Source of the DNA: Fragum whitleyi | Taxonomy: Eukaryota; Mollusca; Bivalvia; Cardiida; Cardiidae | Length of the DNA: 64,000 nt | Reading direction: 5' to 3' | Assembly: GCA_948146395.1 (NCBI GenBank) | Contig: OX411552.1 | Location: 55,788,399-55,852,398, forward strand | In this document: piece after piece, positions 46,418-58,329 of the stretch | Layout: every line of letters starts with the position of its first letter | Position numbering within the stretch: the first letter of the stretch is position 1 | Translations under genes and position numbers: made by a program | Notes under the pieces: model-generated | Told to the model about the DNA's origin: nothing | Seen by the model: the letters and a program-made list of their open reading frames with translations, nothing else | Databases searched by the model: none

Positions 46418-47519
46418 TTAGGCAAGCGTTTTCGAAATATGACCGATTGATGGATAACACAAGTGACTTAATTAAAAGCTTATTCCCTCCAATACCATCA
46501 GAAAACATTTTAAGATATACTAAGACGAAAAAGAAATGCCGGGATACATAAAATATGCAACATAGACGAATCAGGACTGCCACATCTGCGCATGGAGGAC
46601 ACACAAAATACTGATATGTCCTGTCGTGTTTCGCAAAACAAGAAGGGTCAACATTTAAAGGGTGTATTTTTTTCACAAAATCAGATGACATTTCATACAA
46701 AAATGAATATAATAATCCAATAAAACAATTTATCCTTAAAACAATCATCTAAAGTTACCCGGAGTTTCTTTTTCGTCTAGTATATTTGTTTTTCGTAGAT
46801 CTCGTCCTTCGGATGATTTAATAATCAAACAAACAAACAAAAAAAAATGATGAGTTTTCATGAAAATTGAAAATCTTAATTATATCCGCTATTTTCATTG
46901 GCGGATAATAGTAATATTTAATAAATAAATGATATCAGAGGCATTGTAATGCATAAAGACGTCGCGATATCTCGGGTTTATAATACATGTAGTTTCTTTA
47001 CTGCTTTTGCTCGCGGAAAGAATTGACGCCCGTGAAACGCATATAAAAGTAATATTTTCTACTACGAAGCGTCGAGATCTCACCCGGTCATTGTATTTTC
47101 AAAAATGAAACAAAATATGAAAATTTCTATGACATCTTTTTGCATAGAATTGTTAAATATGTGTATGTATGTAAAGGCCGGTGGCCAATTATCAAATAAA
47201 TTTGGAATTTGGCATATGATTACTGTGCAACGTTCATGGTGACGTCATTTATTTTGGTCCGCTTAGATGATGTCAGATGGGGTGAAATGGACGAACGCGG
47301 GGTATGAGTTTTTGATAGTTTCACTGGTTAGCGTTGATTTCATCAAATGAAAATCCACCGTTAATTCTCGATAATCCACCGAAAAGAATTATAAAAATTG
47401 GTTTCTTTAACCATTTATTCACTCATGTTTTTAAAAAACGAAACTTCTAATCAAAATACACGTATAATTGACGTATCGGAACTGTCATGAGATTCTATTT
47501 GAGGCACTTTGATCTTAAC

Positions 47520-47935
47520 TGAGCCTAAAATTGAAATGTTACAAAGCGAGTCTTGTTGAGCTTAATAACTTTTCAATTCTAAAAGTGAGAGATTCAGATA
47601 AGCTTGTCTCAAAAATAAAATCGGTTTACAGATCTTTTTTCTCACATTTCTCACATCTTACCAATTTTTGGATGCTCTGTGGACGTGCATTAGATGAAGT
47701 CGTAGTGACGTCATTTAAAATGTAATCTTACGCACGTTTATTAGCGAGCCTAGGCGAGCTTAATAACTTTTCTATTTCCAGAAGAGATTAAGATAAGCTT
47801 GTCTCAAAAAAAAAAATAATAAAAAAAAATCGGGTTACAGATTCTTTTTCTCACATTAAACAGCATTTTTTGTGGACGTGCGTTACATGTAGATGACGTC
47901 ATAATGACGATATTTAAAATGTAATATTACACGTG
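47520..47935. repeat. ~200-bp tandem duplication with TGACGTCA sites
   Basis: GAGCTTAATAACTTTTC, AGATAAGCTTGTCTCAAAAA, TGTGGACGTGC and ATTTAAAATGTAAT recur in order about 198 bp apart. Unit 1 carries GTGACGTCATTT (about 47706) and unit 2 GATGACGTCATAATGACG (about 47892). A third GTGACGTCATTT lies upstream near 47240. Confidence 0.75.
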
Positions 47936-48383
47936 TGTAAGGCAATGATAATTATCCCTGAAAACTGTTGGCTATGAAAGACATGGCTAGCTTTGTGTGA
48001 AAGGTAGATCTGCGAAGACTTCCTTTTGTATCATCGGACAGGTTACATTTTGAAATGATGCTAGTAACGTATTATGGCTTCCTGAGTAAATTATTCAATG
48101 TCTATCTAAAACTGGTCACGACGTTTATAACGTTTGTGACACTCTCCGTGCGGGGTTCACGTTACACCTTATTTCTTATCTATAGACGTCATTTCACGTT
48201 AACGTCGTGTCATGTAAAGTATCAAGCAACATTATTAATTTTCGTCCGTCATTAGTGAGTTAGGTGCTTTTAAGAAGTTTGTTAGCAAATTACAGTCTCA
48301 ACAAATTCAGAATTTATTCATCTTTGTTTGATTGATAGAATGAACCTAAAATATAATTCTACCGTGCTTGCCATACTTTCTGG

Positions 48384-48500
48384 GTGCAAACGTCCGCCAA
48401 ACGTTATTTAACACCGTACTCCGTTTTGCACGTTCCTACATGCAAAGCTGCGAACAATTTATAAACCTTTACGAAAGTTTTAGAACCTTGAACGCAGGAC
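48384..48500. mobile_element. Family B MITE, diverged copy 6
   Basis: CTCCGTTTTGCACG and ATGCAAAGCTGCGAACAATT form the core, and CTTGAACGCAGGA the right end. Confidence 0.55.
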
Positions 48501-49250
48501 AGTCTACGTGCATCCATTTTGTTATAAGATAACAGCATAAATACAAACGTAGATGTAAGCTGTTAGTAGTGAAAACCGTGTAAATTTCGCGTCGGTAATT
48601 TTCGCGCCCTCAGGCCTTGGTCCTGATAAACGCACTGGAGACTTCATATCTTATAGTTAGGCTAGTCAAATTATGGCGTCCCAGTACAAAAAGGTCGGAA
48701 GGACCTATTCACCAACGGGTCATCGAGTTGTTCTTTATCACACCAAATGTGCGAAAATCTTGATTTTGCTTTTTCAATCGGTTGCAAAATTAGCGAAAAC
48801 AAAACTCGCTAATTAAACCCGATTAACAGGACTTGAATGCGTTAAGCTAATAAAATGTCTTAGTCTATAGCCGATACTTTAAAAACACTGTATTTTTGAC
48901 GTTAAGAAATCATGCACCGAGAAGTTCGAACACGACGTTAAAGAAAATATGCAAAACAACGTTTCAATTGTTTTTCTTAAGGTTCTACTTTTTATCAGTA
49001 CAATGACCGATGGAACGGTAATTTTCAGCGAGGTCACTATAAATAATGTTCGAGTAGGTGAGCTATGTATGATTTTAATGGGACAAACCAGCGTTCTATC
49101 ATTTTTAATAGGATTTATTTTCACTTTTAACATTTTTGCAGTCGTGTCGCGACGGCTGAAGCACATAACGTGACATTCTGGATTCTTTCTTTGAATAGTA
49201 CCGCCCCGACGTCCTTTTAGAGAATTCATCTTCTCAATCTACATAAAGTT

Positions 49251-49688
49251 GGTAACATCGTGAAATTAACATTCATCTCATTCAAAACCGTTCTAATTCT
49301 CTCACATAGGGCTCCATTAATCCATTCACTCATTCCAAACACTCACTCAAACCATTCACAAACGCTCCAAAATCACTAAAAAGATAAGATCAACAACTAC
49401 ATTCAAAATGAATATAGCTTAAAAATCGCGATTTCATTGACATGATTTAGATTATAAGCGTCTTATTGGTTCGTGCAGATATAGGATGCTACCTAAAATT
49501 CATGTGTGCATATTTTATTAAAGGGAGTTAATAAATATCGCTAGTATTGTTCTTTTTGAACAAAATTTGCGATATTGGATTACCTCCCTCTTATTTCACC
49601 CCAAACCCACTCATTGCATTCATTCAATTTCACCCCAAAATCATTCCACAATCATTCTCCTTGTCAATTTCACGATGTTATTAAATGT
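49251..49688. mobile_element. Family C MITE, copy 8
   Basis: The ends are TTGGTAACATCGTGAAATTA and TTTCACGATGTTATTAAATG. The central hairpin is GGGAGTTAATAAATATCGCT and GCGATATTGGATTACCTCCC. CACTCATTCCAAACACTCAC repeats fill the left arm. It is very close to copy 9. Confidence 0.8.
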
Positions 49689-50023
49689 CGGTTTGCGGTT
49701 AGCTATGTCTCTAGTAGTCTGATAAGTAACCTAACTATATGCCCCGTGTATGAATAAATGTACGAACATATAGTTTGTTTGTTCGAAAAGCATGATAAAA
49801 GTGCACTACAAAATCACAGTGAGAATCTTTTGGTCGCTCTTTTTCTATACGATGCAAATGCACCAAGTTTTTGTTTGTTTGTTTGTTGGTTGGTTGGATT
49901 TTTCGTTTCTCTCGTAAAGAAACTTCAAGTAAATGCATGGGCTTGTAAGTATGCAACATACAATTTAGTCACAATAACTTTTGTTGAATGTGGGCGAGTC
50001 TGGTTTCAAACAAACGACCCAGC

Positions 50024-50155
50024 CCTGCGTTCAGGATGTTCAAACGGTGAAAACAATTAGCCAATTTTACCCCGCTTTGCACACGCGTTCACGTGCAAAG
50101 CGGGGTAAAATTGGCTAACTGTTTGCACCGTTTTGTCATCCTGAACGCAGGGCAG
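50024..50155. mobile_element. Family B MITE, best copy (7)
   Basis: This is a nearly perfect 132-bp palindrome from GCCCTGCGTTCAGGATG to CATCCTGAACGCAGGGC. Its core arms are CAATTTTACCCCGCTTTGCA and TGCAAAGCGGGGTAAAATTG. It can serve as the reference for the family. Confidence 0.9.
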
Positions 50156-50449
50156 GATTTGCATACCGTCGTCAAGCAACCTAATGAACTGAAACATATT
50201 CAAAATTGGGCTCAGACATTATTTTTTCAACCGCAAACTTAAGACGACGGACTTTGTTTATTTTAGTCATGAAAACTAAACACGGCCCGGCAACATAGAT
50301 AATTATTATATCAATTAAAGTCGGGAAATGTCTCCATAAAAACGGTTAAATCCCCAATAAACGTCCGGATCTTATTATTTTTGGTAATTTTAACATGTTA
50401 ACTGCTAAGAACTGACATTTCAATTTAGTCCATCCATGCATGCCCCGTA

Positions 50450-51010
50450 TATTCAGACGTTCGGTGCAGTTTGAAGTCGAGCACTGCGTAACCCCGGTCA
50501 CTATTTTTGTCCTTGTGTGACCAAAACATCGAAACTTCAGCTTTTTTAAGCCTAATTCGGCTTTATTCAAGCTGACCGAAACATCGTAACTTCAGCTTTA
50601 TTCAAGCTCAAGTTAAGATGATTTTATCATAAAACGAAGTTTCATTTGTGTTAACTGCTTTGCAAGCACCGCCCGACCTACGCTACTAAAATCGTCTCTA
50701 TGTGACCAATAAGTCGTAATTTCAGCTTTATTCAAGCTAAAATTACGATACTTTGGTCTCCCGGCGACGTTTATGTCTATTACCGCTTTATAAAGCAGAA
50801 TGAATTTAGTGACATTTTATGGTTTGCTGACCAAAACATTTTCATTTCAGCTTCATATAAGCTGAAGTTACGAATATTTGGTCACACAACGAAGTTTTTT
50901 TTCTTTTACTGCTTTGAAAGCACCGTGAGACCTCCGACAGCAATATCGTCTTTTGGTTAACAAAAAAAAAATCGTAACTTCAGCTTTATTCAAGCTGAAG
51001 TTACGATCGT
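50450..51010. repeat. ~128-bp tandem array of paired hairpins
   Basis: TCGTAACTTCAGCTTTATTC followed by AAGCTGAAGTTACGA, or variants, starts near 50573, 50701, 50827 and 50957, with a shorter unit at 50516. Between them sits a second small hairpin (GCTTTATAAAGC or GCTTTGCAAGCACCG types). Each unit thus carries two stem-loops, the first often flanked by GACCAAAA and TTTGGTC. Confidence 0.75.
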
Positions 51011-51121
51011 TTTGTTGCCAAACGACGACGTAGGCCTGTTACAACACTTGCTCACCCTACTTAGGCGTACTACATGTAATTATCATACACCTATTGATAG
51101 GAGACACACCACTTGTACACT

Positions 51122-51532
51122 TAGTAACCTCGTGAAATTTGCATTCATCTCAACCAAAACCGTTCTTATTCGCTCACTCTATGCTCCATTCATTCATTCA
51201 TTCAAACACTCATTCAAACCATTCAAAAACGCCCAAAACAAACGGTACATTAAAAATACATATAGCTGGGAAAAAAATCGCGATTTCAATTACATATTTT
51301 AAATCATGCGTGTCTAATTGGTTCTTGCAGAAATAGGAAACTGCTTGTATGCATATTTAACTAAAGAGGGGTAATAAATATCGCTAATTTTGTTCTTCTT
51401 GAACAAAATTTGCGATATTGGATAACCTCCCTCTAATTTCACTCAAAACCTACTCATCTCACTCATTCAATTTCATTCTAAAATCTTTCCACAATCATTC
51501 ACTGTGTCAATTTCACGATGTTATTAAATGTA
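51122..51532. mobile_element. Family C MITE, copy 9
   Basis: TAGTAACCTCGTGAAATTTG to TCACGATGTTATTAAATG, with the central arms ATCGCTAATTTTGTTCTTCT and TGAACAAAATTTGCGATATT. It starts about 110 bp after the hairpin array. Confidence 0.8.
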
Positions 51533-51635
51533 TCAAATTTGATTTTTGTCAAATGTCACATTAAAGCAGGCCGAGCTTGGGTTCAAACTCAAGACTTGTT
51601 GGTGGGAGACAAATATCAGAAGGGTAAATGTATTC

Positions 51636-51699
51636 GCTGCATCCGAGATTTGAACCCTGGACCTCATAGTTGGGATACCGACACACTGCTAAGTGCAGT
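51636..51699 (-). mobile_element. tRNA-like remnant
   Basis: On the minus strand, CTTAGCAGTGTGTCGG resembles an A box and CAGGGTTCAAATCTCGG is a good B box. The acceptor arms pair over about five bases. The anticodon arm is too short for a tRNA. Confidence 0.35.
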
Positions 51700-51884
51700 A
51701 CGACCAGTCAGCCGAAATATAGTAAGAACATGGACTAAAATTGAATTAAGTGACAAACATATAATTATATTAAGCCCCCTTTATTCTAAAATTTCCCTCA
51801 TAATTTAGACATTTCTTGAAATAAATACATCTTAAACAACACAATAAAAGCCCAAGTTTGCATGAGCAAAATGATAATACAACT

Positions 51885-52190
51885 CTTTCCTGTTTTTTGA
51901 TATTATAAACTCGTCCTTTAGCAAAATGAAAATCTAATTCTTTTCCTGCATTTCGATATTCTAAACTCGTCTTTTAATAATTCTTTCCTGCATTTCAATA
52001 TTCTAAACTCGTCTTTTAGTAATTCTAACCTGCATTTCAATATTCTAAACACGTCTTTTAGTAATTCTTTCCTGCATTTCAATATTCTAAACTCGTCTTT
52101 TAGCAAAATGATAATCTTATTCTTTCCTGCATTTCAATATTCTAAACTTGTCTTTCCCGCATATCATTATTATAAACTCGCCCTTATTGA
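51885..52190. repeat. ~42-bp minisatellite
   Basis: Six to seven units of the type TTTCCTGCATTTCAATATTC, then TAAACTCGTCTTTTAG, mostly 42 bp apart. Since 42 is a multiple of three, a minus-strand frame reads through as a repeated LLKDEFRILKCRKE peptide. That is an artefact of the period. Confidence 0.85.
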
Positions 52191-52309
52191 AAGAGAATGT
52201 AAGTAACAATTACAAGAGGACCATGATGGTCCTTTATCACCCGCCTTCGTTTCTTTGTCAAAATTGATAATAATCAAATTTTCCAGCAAAAGTCATAATT
52301 TATAATTTT

Positions 52310-52590
52310 AAAGTGAAAACAAGAAAATTGTGATATGGCATGGATCCTTCCCATTTTCAATAGCTTTCATTCTTGTAACATGGAGATTATTCTGACAAAG
52401 TTTCTTGATGATTAGACCATATTTGCCCCTAGAGTGTAAACAAGAAAATTGTCTTTTATGCCCCTTTTCCCGTGATATGGTACAGATCCTTCCCATTTTC
52501 AGTTGGGTTAACCCTTGTCACCTGGAGAGCATTCTGACAAAGTTTCATGATAATTGGTCCATATTTGTGGCCTCTAGAGTGTAAACACTT
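52310..52590. repeat. Two ~130-bp tandem units of a dispersed repeat
   Basis: GATCCTTCCCATTTTCA, ATTCTGACAAAGTTTC, TGAT..TT.G.CCATATTTG and CTAGAGTGTAAACA recur in order. Similar text is scattered through bivalve genomes. Confidence 0.65.
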
Positions 52591-52861
52591 AAAATGTTGA
52601 TGTGGATAAGCATATCGAGGATTCGGTGCAAGACTGTAGTAAGTGTATATACAATGTATATACACTAACTACAGATTTGCACCAAACCAATGATATGTCA
52701 AATTTATCATAAGGAATATACAATTCACACATTTTTCATTTGTATAAATATTCAATAAAAGGAATTCATAATTTCAACTCATAATTGTACATCAAGCAAA
52801 AAAAAAAAAAAAATCATGCACTTAAGACAAATGTTTGTGAATCGTTTAGGAAAATGAACCC

Positions 52862-52943
52862 TGTCTAGTTTTGCACTAACATGCATAGATGGGTACAATT
52901 TTTACACCATCTTAAACATTTTTACATCCTGAATGCAGGACAG
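52862..52943. mobile_element. Family B MITE, diverged copy 8
   Basis: TAGTTTTGCACTAACATGCA and TACATCCTGAATGCAGGACA match the family core and right end. Confidence 0.45.
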
Positions 52944-53047
52944 GTGTACATCCAAACAAGAGCATTACCTATGGGTGCCAGCGATCAGTTACAGGTGCTG
53001 GATAATGTAAAAAATCTAAGTTTAAAAAGGGGAATTACTCTTACAAA

Positions 53048-53275
53048 TTTTATTTAGGCTTATCCCCCTTAATAGTCTGGACAGCATTTGTTGTGGTGAA
53101 GACACATGCAAAGTTCTAAGATTATATCTTCAATAGCAAAAGAGATTTGACCTAGGTTAAAGTTAGTCACACAAATGCCAAAAACAACGCCAACCCAAAC
53201 CATGCCAAGGTGATGACAATATCTTGAGTTTTCTCCAAAAACAGTCCAGCTTACAAGTGGTATCCAAGTATCATT
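53048..53275. repeat. Dispersed repeat, copy 1 of 2
   Basis: It shares TAGTCTGG, AGATTATATCTTCAATA-type text, CCTAGGTTAAAGTTAGTCAC and TTTTCTC.AAAACAG with 63440-63640, where the same order is kept. Confidence 0.55.
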
Positions 53276-53488
53276 ACAGCTGCACAATACTAGATACAAC
53301 AGCAAAAGCTGAAATAAAATTAAGCAATGGAAATTAATTTTCAACTGCATACATTTTACAGCGGATAAAAGACAGAAATAAAATACTACATATCAAATTG
53401 TATGTCTTGAAAAAAGGATCAGAACTTTTAAAAAACACGAGCTTTCTAATGAAACTCGACCTGCCCAATAGCAATGAAGTCCCTCTTC

Positions 53489-54468
53489 TACGAGGGGGTA
53501 TCAAAAAGTTCTGAGACAATTGCAATATCATTTTTATCATTCATCAGATTTTGATGAAACTGCTAGTAGTCATTCGTATGGATGTAAGTGCTAATTATAT
53601 AAACATGCAACCAAATATGACCACATGCCTGTAAAGGAACCATCCCTATGGAAACCGAATGATGCACTTTCGGAACACTTTTAGTTTTAAACTCACTGTT
53701 GAGAAAAAAAATCATTCAAAATGCAAAATAGAGATTTGAAAAAAAAATCAAATTGTGTTGAAATAAGCATTAAATTCACAACAAGTGTACTTGATACCAT
53801 GAGGTTAACTTAAAAAGGCTCAACGCTGGAAGAAGTTTAATCAACCTACACGACATTATTTTTTCGGAAATACCGTAACGTCAGGGTACTTGAAATGGTG
53901 ATTAACTAATATGGGTTATTGTTTTAATAGAATGCCGTTTATTGCAGTCACATTGTGTCTCAAATAAAAAAATAAAGATCAGAATTAAATTCCTCAACAT
54001 TAATTTCCGTACTGTTTTGTTTAAATGTTATCGAAGATTGTAAAATGTGTTTTCTCCTGTCTGAAATACTAAATGTGTTTACAGTGGAAATTGAATTGTC
54101 TATCATAAACGTTAAAGCAAAACTCAAAAATTCATCTTTTAAACGAGTTTTACTTGAAAGAATTGTATGTAAATGTGAAGATGTGCAATGCCCTTTTGGG
54201 AAAATTTAATTGATGGAATTTGATAGGAGTTCACCGATTATAAATGCCATCAAGAGTGTGTCTGACGTTCATGACGTCAGTATTTTGCCCAGAGACGCCG
54301 CACCCATCTCAATTCAATTTGACATGCAATTCAGTGTATTTATGCTACTCTACTGGTATATTTGTATTCAGAAGGCATACGATTCAGCTCATGCAATTTT
54401 CTAAGTCGTCGGACATCTACTTTAGAAATTATGATTAAAGTCTCAAAACTTTTTGATAGCCCCTCATA
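53489..54468. mobile_element. 980-bp mariner-type TIR element without transposase
   Basis: The left end TACGAGGGGGTATCAAAAAG followed by TTCTGAGAC and the right end GTCTCAAAACTTTTTGATAG then CCCCTCATA are inverted. The outermost TA fits Tc1/mariner targets. No DDE motif or helix-turn-helix was recognised in any frame. Confidence 0.65.
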
Positions 54469-55105
54469 GCTATATACATAAAATAGGAATAAATAAAATT
54501 ACCAATTAACAAGCACTCATGACCTTGGCCTTATCATTAATGGAATTTCTATTTTTAGACCTTATCCTGCAAAATTTGAATTTGGTTTCAAACAAATTGC
54601 CATTTTTTTACTTATGAAATAATTTCATCTTAACATTGATGTGTCCAGGAATAAAGTGTGATGGAGGTGGGGTTGAATGCAAAAGGTAAAATCTGAGGGC
54701 AGAGCAAAATACTGAATTCATTGGATTAAAACCCTTCAGAACTAGTCTTTATTTTGACTTGAGTGCCGTCTCATCAAATATACACTGGTTCTGCAGGGTA
54801 TTTATCCAATAGAATTCAGTATTGTACTCAATCATAGTAAATAACCTCTTAATGGTATAATTTTCACAGGAAGGAAGACAAAAGCAATATAATTTCATCA
54901 TGACACGCTGTTTGTAGACTATTACTCCTGCTATAGTAGGAATTTTGCTGGGATAGCATAAAAGGGGTTTAAGAGTCAATGATAATATATATAGTTTTGG
55001 AGACAGATAAAATGGACTATACGCTATTTCAATAAATTTAAAGGTGCACTAAATCTTACATGAAGAACTATGATAATACAAATAAAGACAAAAAGTGTTA
55101 GTTAA

Positions 55106-55500
55106 CAAGAGGCCAAAAAGGGCCTGTATTGCTCCACTGGCTTTAACATCTCCAGATTTGAAAAAAAAAGGTTATTCCAAATAGAAACCAATTTCTGAAC
55201 ATGGTCATGTATGGAACATTCATGCCAAGGTTCATTGAAAATGGCCTGATGTTTGGGAGGAGATTTCAAGGTGAAAAGCCCTGCCTTATCACAACCATAT
55301 TTGACGGTCAATCAAAATTTCTTGACCAACTTTAGAAGAGGGTCACCAAAGGAACATTTCTGCCAACTTTGGTAAAATTTGGCCCATTGGTTCGGGAGTA
55401 GATATTTAAGAAAAGTTTCTCATGCATGGCCGCATGAACGCATGATGGACACAATGCCATGACAATAGCTAGCTGGCCTTCCGGCAGTGGAGCCAAAAAT
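55106..55500. repeat. Dispersed mollusc-type repeat
   Basis: It begins AACAAGAGGCCAAAAAGGGC and ends GCTGGCCTTCCGGCAGTGGA. The inner text AAATTTGGCCCATTGGTTCG and CGCATGATGGACACAATGCC is of a kind common in bivalve DNA. It has no coding capacity. Confidence 0.55.
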
Positions 55501-55626
55501 AAGAGTGATTTTATATGATGCGCTGAACTATTATTACTATAAAGAATTCTACTCCTTGAGATAAAGTGAAGCATTCTTCTTCACACAATTCATTCAATAC
55601 AGATCTTTGAACGACAAAAATAAATT

Positions 55627-55701
55627 GATGGCTCAGTGTGAAACAGTTGTAACTCCCTAAAAGTTTATAGGGAGTAACAACTGTTTCACGCTAAGCCATT
55701 G
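55627..55701. mobile_element. Family H hairpin MITE, copy 2
   Basis: ATGGCTCAGTGTGAAACAGT and ACTGTTTCACGCTAAGCCAT flank ACTCCCTA/TAGGGAGT arms: a nearly complete palindrome. Confidence 0.8.
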
Positions 55702-56128
55702 AAATGTAGAAAAGATATATAATAGGACCATACAGTATGCCTATCACACTACATGGTAGATATAAAGCCTCTCAGAAAACTTTCTCTAGTTACCAACAAG
55801 ATAGCAAAATCACAATATATGCTGCCACACAAGTCTGTGTCAAAAAGTCACCAAACCCTGATAATAAGTGACTAGGAACATTTATGTAAATTGTCATCAG
55901 TATAGTGAATATTCCCCCAAATAATTAATTTTTACCGATGAACAATTTGATCTTCAGTCGTGACCTTAACCATGGACATATCTGGACAAACTCTTTGCAT
56001 GACACTAGTCCTCATCTAGGGAAACAGCTGTGCCAAGCTTTTTTGAAATTCATCCATAAATGTAGAAGTTCTGCTTGAGATAGGAATGGGACACACACAC
56101 AAACATGGACAGAGGTAACTACAGCAAG

Positions 56129-56195
56129 TGGTCAGCGAAACACTATTGTAAGTGCCTATATATTTACAGGCACTTACAATAGTGTTTTGCTGACC
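56129..56195. mobile_element. Family H-like hairpin MITE, copy 3
   Basis: GTCAGCGAAACACTATTGTA and TACAATAGTGTTTTGCTGAC enclose AGTGCCTA arms. The stem differs from copies 2 and 4 but the layout is the same. Confidence 0.7.
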
Positions 56196-56278
56196 CCTCG
56201 ACATGCCCATTACCATTTCAGGGAGAGGGAGGGGGCATTAAAAAATAATAAAATTAGAAGATGTTAATCAGAGGTAAC

Positions 56279-57499
56279 CCCCTGGTCTCACAGACCCCGA
56301 TTTAATTCCTATTTCGAAAATTTCAAAATCGGCGCGAAATTGTCTAGCTTCGGGAGAGTTGTAGTGCCTCCTGACTCAAATCGGCATCAATTCCGGATCA
56401 ACAATAAATCGGAACAAAAATTTCAACATGCGCAAATTTTTCTCCCGATTTCTAAAATCGTGCCGAAATCGGCGCACCTCGGTGTACCTCGTACAAAGCC
56501 GAGTTGTTCTTAGTAAGCAAATCGGCGGTATTCGGCAACAGAATCGGTCCTATTGCTGTGTACCTACCTCGGCCATGAACCCCGAATAAGGCCGATGCCC
56601 TATGAGTAACTCCCGATTCTCGCTGGTGAAGTACGACGAGATACACGACTAGCAACCTGACCTACACCGACCTACACCGAATAACTACGATCTGCTAAGA
56701 TATCATCCAGTAGTACTACGAAGAACCCTGATTTCAGAGGAGTATAAAAAGGCGCATCAACTTTGCAAACAATTCACCACTTCAAAACCTTTGAACGAGA
56801 CGCTTCCCTATACTTTGATTGGTGGTCATGGGCAGGTAGTTCATGCTGCAATAGCTGATGAAATTGTCCAGTGTTTTGCCTCCTGTTTTTGGTATTTCAA
56901 GGCCGTACCCACCATCGCCTTTATTTTCTATGCTTAGGCTGTATCTGGCATAGTTTATACTCAAGCTCTTCAAGACTCTTTCAGCTGGAGCATTTTCCCT
57001 TTCGAGATTGCAATTATAACGTTGTCTGTTGTGTTGTTGTTGGCATAATGTCACTCTAATAGTCATATGATAACTGATTTATTTTGCTGTTAAATCACTG
57101 AATTTACATACCTAGTGTACGAAATCGGGACATAATCCTGAAAAAAGATTTGAAACTCATAGTTGATCCGGATCTGTTGGCGTATGTCGCAGTATATCTT
57201 TGTACATCGTAGTCCATCGTAGTAAGAAATCGGGATAGTCGGCCTAGATTGTACTGTTTCGTAGTTACTCGGGTCCTAAACTTGGGGTACCTCGGAACAA
57301 AATCGGGGCAAAAGCGTAGTAAATCGTATCGCATCGAAGTTTTTCGCAGCCCAGGAAACACACAGCATGTATGTCTGTAAATACACCCCGTCCAAGGATG
57401 ATCGGAGAAAACCGGCTCAAATTCGTGGTAAATCTGAGAAAATGCGTTCTCCCGAAGCACTACGCTTATTTGGGAAATCGGGGTCTGTGAGACCGGGGC
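56279..57499. mobile_element. 1.22-kb TIR element packed with AATCGG motifs
   Basis: The left end CCCCTGGTCTCACAGACCCC plus GATTT mirrors the right end AAATCGGGGTCTGTGAGACC plus GGGGC. GTAAC flanks both sides (56274-56278 and 57500-57504), so the target duplication is TAA or up to GTAAC. Subterminal zones are full of AATCGG, CCTCGG, GTACCTCGG and complements. The middle shows no recognised transposase. The layout matches the 1.72-kb element at 44698. Confidence 0.75.
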
Positions 57500-57669
57500 G
57501 TAACATAAAAATACTGGAATGTAGAATAATCATTCTATATTCAGAAAATGTACAGATGTTGAAAAGTCCAGGTCCTAGTCAGCCTGTACAATCTGCACAC
57601 AGTCTCAATGTGGTTGATCCTTTCAGCCTTTCTCAGATAGTCTTTTATTGCTTGATGGGACTCGTTTTG

Positions 57670-57755
57670 ATGACGCAGTGCAAAAGAATTCATACTGCCT
57701 ATAAACACTGCCTATAAACTTATAGGCAGTTACAACTGTTTTGCACTGAGCCATT
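57670..57755. mobile_element. Family H hairpin MITE, copy 4
   Basis: GATGACGCAGTGCAAAAG and TTTTGCACTGAGCCATTGAT surround TACTGCCTATAAACACTGCC and TATAGGCAGTTACAACTG. The left arm is partly duplicated. Confidence 0.65.
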
Positions 57756-58329
57756 GATATGTGCCAGTCTAAACCCCTATTGATGAGTTAATTTATTGAA
57801 CAATGGATTTCATAGTTGATTTGCCAAGGCATTTCTAAAAGTGAATTAGATTTCCTGTTCTCTTACAGCCTCTAATATTGGTCCACATGGTAAAATTTGT
57901 CAGATCTGAAAAGAAAGGCAAAACATGTTATTAAAACAATTCATATCTTTTTAGTCATTTTATTTCTAACTTGTGACTGATTCAAATTAAAAGAGGCCTT
58001 GCAAATGAAAACAACAAAAGAGGGTTCAATTTCAAGAAACCATCAAAATTGGCAGGAAAGATTGTGGAGAAAGGAGAAATTGCTTCTTTTTTCACAATAT
58101 TTTCTCAAACATCAAAAAACATGGATGTTTAATCTTGGGACCATACACAGAAGAGTTGAATATCACTGCACTTAAACTTTCTTAAGCTTGAAATATTATA
58201 TTTGAATGAAAACCAGCCCTCTATTAAGCATTGAATATTAAATTTGAATGAAAACTATCCCTTTATCAAGCCTGAAGTATTAAATGTGAATCAATAATAT
58301 CTTCTAAGCCTTTTTGATTCATCATGTTA

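Noticed and set aside
46336..46551. Plus-strand frame ending in FSKYDRLMDNTSDLIKSLFP and beyond
   Set aside because: The part after 46420 looks mildly protein-like, but the start lies inside the 1.72-kb transposon end and no acceptor or upstream exon was found.
51918..52106. Repeated peptide LLKDEFRILKCRKE on the minus strand
   Set aside because: It is produced by the 42-bp minisatellite period, a multiple of three; no start context, splice site or flanking exon supports it.
56782..57066. 94-codon minus-strand frame in the 1.22-kb element
   Set aside because: I looked for transposase or Myb-like features and saw none; a frame of this length is not surprising there.
57845..57917. Possible minus-strand GMDS exon behind a TTTTCAG acceptor
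   Set aside because: The GMDS stop codon is already at 58839-58841 and the frames here do not continue the protein.
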